A DNA stretch of 37,455 bases from Desulfobacteraceae bacterium (GTDB lineage: Bacteria > Desulfobacterota > Desulfobacteria > Desulfobacterales > ETH-SRB1): NCBI GenBank assembly GCA_030593145.1, contig JAUVHU010000017.1, positions 1-37,455 of the forward strand, read 5' to 3'. The translations under genes and the position numbers were made by a program. The first letter of the stretch is position 1. Each line of letters begins with the position of its first letter. The notes beneath the pieces were generated by a model. The model made no database searches, was not told the DNA's origin, and saw only the letters and a list, made by a program, of their open reading frames with translations. Positions 33,739-37,455 of this stretch are shown in pieces.

Positions 33739-36700
33739 CAAATCAAAACCAAAAACAGAGCGCACAAGACATCAAGATCCCCTGGCGCAACAGAATCCTG
33801 ACCAGAACATTGGTCCTGCTGTTGATAATCAGCCTTATACCCATCCTTCTGATCGGAGGCGCAGCCGGATATTTTGTGGGAAAGGATGCCAAAAAGAAGG
33901 CTGAAGATTCACTGGTTACAACAGTCAGTGATATAACCAACCTGATAGACAATTACATTATCGATTTAACAAAAGATATGGAGTTCATTGCGAGCCATAT
34001 CGACCAGAAAGATGTTTTCAGTAAAGACAATATTCGCTTGCTTTCGGCCTTTACCTCCAGCCATCGCGATATCCAGACAATATGGGTAACAGATAACGAG
34101 GGAAAGGACAGAGTCCTGTTTTCGCATGACAGAATGATCACAGCAGCCGACTTTGAGGTCGATACTCAAAGTCCTGTGTCACACCCGAGGGACAAGGGGC
34201 TTGTCTGGCACGGCACAAAAAGGAATATGTTCGGAGAGTATCTTGTCATTGCCTCCATTTTTATTATGGCCCCATGGCAGACACAATCCGCCGGAGTCAT
34301 GTTTTTTGAAATCCGTCTGGAAGATATCCAAAACATACTTAAACGCATTGGCGTAGGCAAAACAGGCTATGCATTTGTCGTGAATAAGTCCGGTCAGCTT
34401 ATTGGCCATACCGACAGAAGTCTGGTTTTAGCCGGCACAGACATGACATTTCATCCTGAAGTGAAACTGATGCTGGATGACCGTTCAAGGGACTTCAAGC
34501 CTCACCTTTCCCCCCACAAAGATGTCAGCGGCAAAGCGCTGCTGTCTGCGTACCAGAGGGTCACTCCTCTAAGATGGGGGGTTGTTGTTGAGCAGAAGAA
34601 ATCAGAAGTATATCAAATGCGAAACCGGTTGATCTGGTTGACAACAGGTATCTTCACAGCGTTGATTTTGCTCGTAGTACCTCTGGCAATCCTGTTTTCA
34701 TTAAAGCTGACGCATCCTATCAAAAAGCTGTTTGAGACCACAAGGAAGCTAACAGGAGGGAATCGAGATGCCCGGGCAGAAATAGCTAAAAACGACGAAG
34801 TAGGTGCGTTTGCAAAAATGTTTAACCAATTAATCGAATTTCATCAGAAGTCCGAAAGGATCATAGTTGAAGAAAGGGAATTCTCAAATAGCCTCATCTC
34901 CTCAATGCAAGATGGATTCTCTGTACTCGATAGTAGCAGTGTTCGCATTCTTGTCAACAATGCTTTTTGTCAGATGACAGGCTTTTCAAGAGAGGAACTC
35001 ATAGGAGTTGGTCCGCCACAGCCCTATTGGCCGCCAGAGGAGTACGAAGAGATTGAGCGGACTTTTCAGAAGACCTTGCAAGGCGAATTCGATAACTTTG
35101 AGTTGACTTTCATGCGGAAAAACGGTGAACGATTTCCAGTAATCATCAGTCCCTCCTGGATAAAAGACAAAAACGGCAACATAATTAGTTACATTACAAC
35201 GGTTAAAGACATCACCGAGCGCAAACAGGCAGAGTTAGAACTACAGAAAAGAGAACAACTACTTTCATCTATTTTGGATAATGTATCAATACATATATGG
35301 GATTTCGATGGAGAGGAGTATTCTTACCTCAGCAAATCCTATTGCGAATATACTGGCATAGACAGTTCATTGCCGCTCACAATTGAAAGCTGGACTGAAT
35401 GCGTTCATCCCGACGATTTGCCAACAGCCGTCAAGATTTGGCAAGAAGCCTGGGAAGGCAAAAAGGAGCACGACAATTATTTCCGTTTAAAAAGCACCTC
35501 TGGCGAATTCAGAGATTTTTGGTGTCACGCAATTCCCATTTTTGATAAGGGTGGTCAATTTAGTTACTTTCAAGGATTCAATGTCGACATCACTGAGCGC
35601 AAAAAGGCTGAGGAGGCATTGCGGGAGAGCGAAGCGAACTATCGAGAACTTGTCGAGAATACAAACTGCATCATTTTAAAATATGATAACAATAACAAAA
35701 TAACATTTTTTAACGAATACGCTCAGGAGTTCTTCGGCTACCATAAGGACGAGATTCTCGGCAAAAATGTGATGATCATTGTTCCAGAGAAGGAGAGTAC
35801 TGGGCGTGTTCTCAAAACTCTGCCAAAAGATATTCTTGAGAGCCCCGAAGACTATACAGAAAACATAAATGAAAACATACGCAAAAACGGTGAGAGCGTC
35901 TGGATTTCATGGAGAAATCAGGCGAGCAGGGATTCCAAAGGAAATGTCATTGGAAATCTTGCAGTTGGGCAAGATATCACTGAGCGCACATGGATGGAGA
36001 AAGAACTGCAAGAGACGCAAAAAGAGCTTGATATTATATTTAACTCTGTGCCTGCAATGATCTGGAGTAAGAATAGTGAAGGTAAATATTTACGGGTCAA
36101 TAAAACGTATTGTGAAGCTGTTGGATTATCAAAGGAAAAGATACTTGATAGAACTGATTATGATCTTTACCCAACAGATATAGCAGACCAGTATTCTAAA
36201 TATGATCAAGAAGTAATTAATTATAGAAAACCTGTATCGGGAATCGAAGAATCCCATTTGAAACCATCGGGAGATTATGGTTGGAGTCTAACAGAAAAAT
36301 TACCCTATTATGATGCTGAAGGTGCTGTTGTTGGTACAATAGGTTTTGCGCTTGACATCACTGAGCGCAAGCAAGCAGAGGAACAGCTAAAAAAATACGC
36401 AGCAGCTTTGGAAAAAGCACGAAACACTTTAGAACAGAAGGTTCAGGAGAGGACACAGGAACTCAAAGAGGCCCATAATGCCCTGATTCGCAAGGAAAAA
36501 CTCGCCGTGCTGGGACAGTTGTCAAGTGGTGTTGCTCATGAACTTCGCAATCCTCTCGGAGTAATAAAAAACGCCTGCTACTTTCTGAATATGAAGATAA
36601 AGACGATAGAAGATGAGGCGGTCAAAGACAATATAAAGATAATGAGCCGGGAGATAAGTACTGCCGACAGGATCATCACAGACCTTTTGGATTTTGCGCG

Positions 36701-37157
36701 TATCAGGGAGCCCATACGACAAGCCACCGACATCAACCAACTGATAACACAAACATTGTCAAAGTCCTTAATACCGGAAAACATCACAGTAAGTACAGAC
36801 CTTCCCGAAGGCATGGCCTCTATTGCCATCGATCCCATCCAGACAAGCCAGATATTTTTAAACCTGATCGAAAATGCCGTGCATGCCATGGGAAAAGGTG
36901 GAAATCTCAAGATAGCCACAAAAGTGAAAAATGGAATTACAGAGATCATCTTTACCGACGAGGGTCATGGTATCCCCAAGGAGAATCTGTCGAAGATATT
37001 CGAGCCCCTATTTACCACCAAAGCAAAAGGAATTGGACTGGGGCTTTCAGTATCAAATAGCCTGGCCAAAGCGAACGGAGCGGATATTTTGGTGGAGAGC
37101 GAGGAGGGAAAGGGGAGTAGATTTGTGGTGAGATTTGGGGAGTGGTCGAGTGGTTAA
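33735..37157 (+). CDS. Large histidine kinase: dCache-HAMP-4xPAS-HisKA-HATPase
   Basis: 1140 residues. TM1 (about 24-45); dCache periplasmic domain (about 50-295, RIGVGKTGYAFVVNKSGQL typical of its second half); TM2 (about 298-322); HAMP (about 322-378); PAS1 (about 385-500), PAS2 (510-630, PAS_3 type, FDGEEYSYLSKSYCEYTG), PAS3 (635-750) and PAS4 (760-880), each ending in D-I-T-E-R; coiled coil (885-925); HisKA with His935 in VAHELRNPLG; HATPase (NLIENAVHAM, DEGHGI, GIGLGLSV). None of the four PAS domains has the Cys cluster seen in the other kinases. It overlaps the lipoprotein gene by 4 bp. There is no receiver of its own. Confidence 0.94.
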   Translation: MTNQNQKQSAQDIKIPWRNRILTRTLVLLLIISLIPILLIGGAAGYFVGKDAKKKAEDSLVTTVSDITNLIDNYIIDLTKDMEFIASHIDQKDVFSKDNIRLLSAFTSSHRDIQTIWVTDNEGKDRVLFSHDRMITAADFEVDTQSPVSHPRDKGLVWHGTKRNMFGEYLVIASIFIMAPWQTQSAGVMFFEIRLEDIQNILKRIGVGKTGYAFVVNKSGQLIGHTDRSLVLAGTDMTFHPEVKLMLDDRSRDFKPHLSPHKDVSGKALLSAYQRVTPLRWGVVVEQKKSEVYQMRNRLIWLTTGIFTALILLVVPLAILFSLKLTHPIKKLFETTRKLTGGNRDARAEIAKNDEVGAFAKMFNQLIEFHQKSERIIVEEREFSNSLISSMQDGFSVLDSSSVRILVNNAFCQMTGFSREELIGVGPPQPYWPPEEYEEIERTFQKTLQGEFDNFELTFMRKNGERFPVIISPSWIKDKNGNIISYITTVKDITERKQAELELQKREQLLSSILDNVSIHIWDFDGEEYSYLSKSYCEYTGIDSSLPLTIESWTECVHPDDLPTAVKIWQEAWEGKKEHDNYFRLKSTSGEFRDFWCHAIPIFDKGGQFSYFQGFNVDITERKKAEEALRESEANYRELVENTNCIILKYDNNNKITFFNEYAQEFFGYHKDEILGKNVMIIVPEKESTGRVLKTLPKDILESPEDYTENINENIRKNGESVWISWRNQASRDSKGNVIGNLAVGQDITERTWMEKELQETQKELDIIFNSVPAMIWSKNSEGKYLRVNKTYCEAVGLSKEKILDRTDYDLYPTDIADQYSKYDQEVINYRKPVSGIEESHLKPSGDYGWSLTEKLPYYDAEGAVVGTIGFALDITERKQAEEQLKKYAAALEKARNTLEQKVQERTQELKEAHNALIRKEKLAVLGQLSSGVAHELRNPLGVIKNACYFLNMKIKTIEDEAVKDNIKIMSREISTADRIITDLLDFARIREPIRQATDINQLITQTLSKSLIPENITVSTDLPEGMASIAIDPIQTSQIFLNLIENAVHAMGKGGNLKIATKVKNGITEIIFTDEGHGIPKENLSKIFEPLFTTKAKGIGLGLSVSNSLAKANGADILVESEEGKGSRFVVRFGEWSSG

Positions 37158-37165
37158 ATGGTCAT

Positions 37166-37243
37166 CGGTCATTACGAATCAACCAGAACCAATTCCCCAC
37201 TCGACCAGCAACGAAAAGATAAAAGCTAACAACAAGCAACTAA
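37166..37243. repeat. Degenerate AACCAGC-type short repeats
   Basis: ATCAACCAGAACCAATT and CCAGCAACG...CTAACAACAAGCAACTAATC resemble the second block of the metK-ahcY array, but the 7-base phase is poorly kept. The stretch separates the last kinase from the convergent chemoreceptor gene. No terminator with a clear T run was found. Confidence 0.3.
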
Positions 37244-37455
37244 TCAGAAATCCTTAAAATCCTTATCATCTAAAGGTATTATCTGATCAGGACTTACTTC
37301 CGCACCCTCGCTGATCTCCGATTTTGTTTTGCGAACCGCTATGGATTTAGCCTTTTCCACAAAAGCCGGAAGAGCTTTTTTTGCTTCCATCTTATGATTT
37401 CTACTTAATGTCTGCTGTGTGCTTACAGTTCTGTTCCCGCCTCCGCCAACCAGGG
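37244..37455 (-). CDS. Methyl-accepting chemotaxis protein, C-terminal fragment (cut by window edge)
   Basis: The minus-strand frame entering from the right edge gives about 69 residues to a TGA at 37246-37244. The sequence is a polar, Lys/Ala-rich tail (KMEAKKALPAFVEKAKS, RKTKSEISEGAEVSPDQ) that ends IIPLDDKDFKDF. Acidic-aromatic endings of the form IPLDD-x-FKDF are common at the flexible C-terminus of Desulfobacterota chemoreceptors, where they can act as adaptation-enzyme tethers. The signalling hairpin itself lies outside the window, so the identification rests on the tail only. Confidence 0.5.
   Translation of the reverse strand, partial: LVGGGGNRTVSTQQTLSRNHKMEAKKALPAFVEKAKSIAVRKTKSEISEGAEVSPDQIIPLDDKDFKDF

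Overview
The window looks like a chromosomal segment of a sulfate-reducer-type member of the Desulfobacterota (Desulfobacteria, formerly Deltaproteobacteria). This rests on four signs: an EF-G of the spirochaete/planctomycete/delta type, a fused flavodoxin-like/arsenate-reductase protein, many PAS histidine kinases with cysteine clusters, and intergenic space packed with palindromic repeats. There is no taxonomic marker such as rRNA, so this is inference from style. I see no tRNA, rRNA, CRISPR array, integrase or intact transposase.

Positions 1-22.4 kb are mostly housekeeping genes in short operons. In order they are: dusB, a DUF1848 gene and a small unknown gene (minus); an FMN reductase/ArsC fusion (plus); a nucleotidyltransferase-fold gene, a TPM-domain gene and lemA (plus); a small membrane protein (minus); panC-metK-ahcY (minus), linking pantothenate synthesis to the SAM/SAH cycle; fmdB-pgeF (plus); pyrK-like (plus); fusA plus a P-loop ATPase (plus); rlmN (plus), convergent with a PP-loop thiouridylase-like gene (minus); thrS-vanZ (minus); and rnd (plus).

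Positions 22.6-37.2 kb form a dense signal-transduction array, all on the plus strand. It holds a PhnD-like binding lipoprotein overlapping a histidine kinase, a REC-PAS-kinase-REC hybrid, a REC-REC protein, a second REC-PAS-kinase-REC hybrid, a frameshifted Cache-PAS kinase, and an ABC_sub_bind-type lipoprotein overlapping a 1140-residue kinase with four PAS domains. No DNA-binding output domain, HPt domain or transporter permease is present. The likely reading is that two solute-binding lipoproteins act as ligand sensors for adjacent kinases, and that the double-REC hybrids integrate the signals. A chemoreceptor tail enters from the right edge on the minus strand.

The gaps between genes hold several repeat classes. 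A 191-bp palindrome (family A, four copies) and a 129-bp palindrome (family B, two copies plus a fragment) share the terminal core TCGTAAAAAGTC; a related element (C) follows rnd. Other palindromes have arms made of short tandem 7- or 8-mers. A third palindromic family (D) sits exactly between the response-regulator and hybrid-kinase genes. The most interesting items are the double-REC/lipoprotein-kinase array, the covarying family A hairpins, the 7/8-mer-armed palindromes, a possible tiny selenoprotein near 10.8-10.9 kb, and an apparent ATT start codon for panC.
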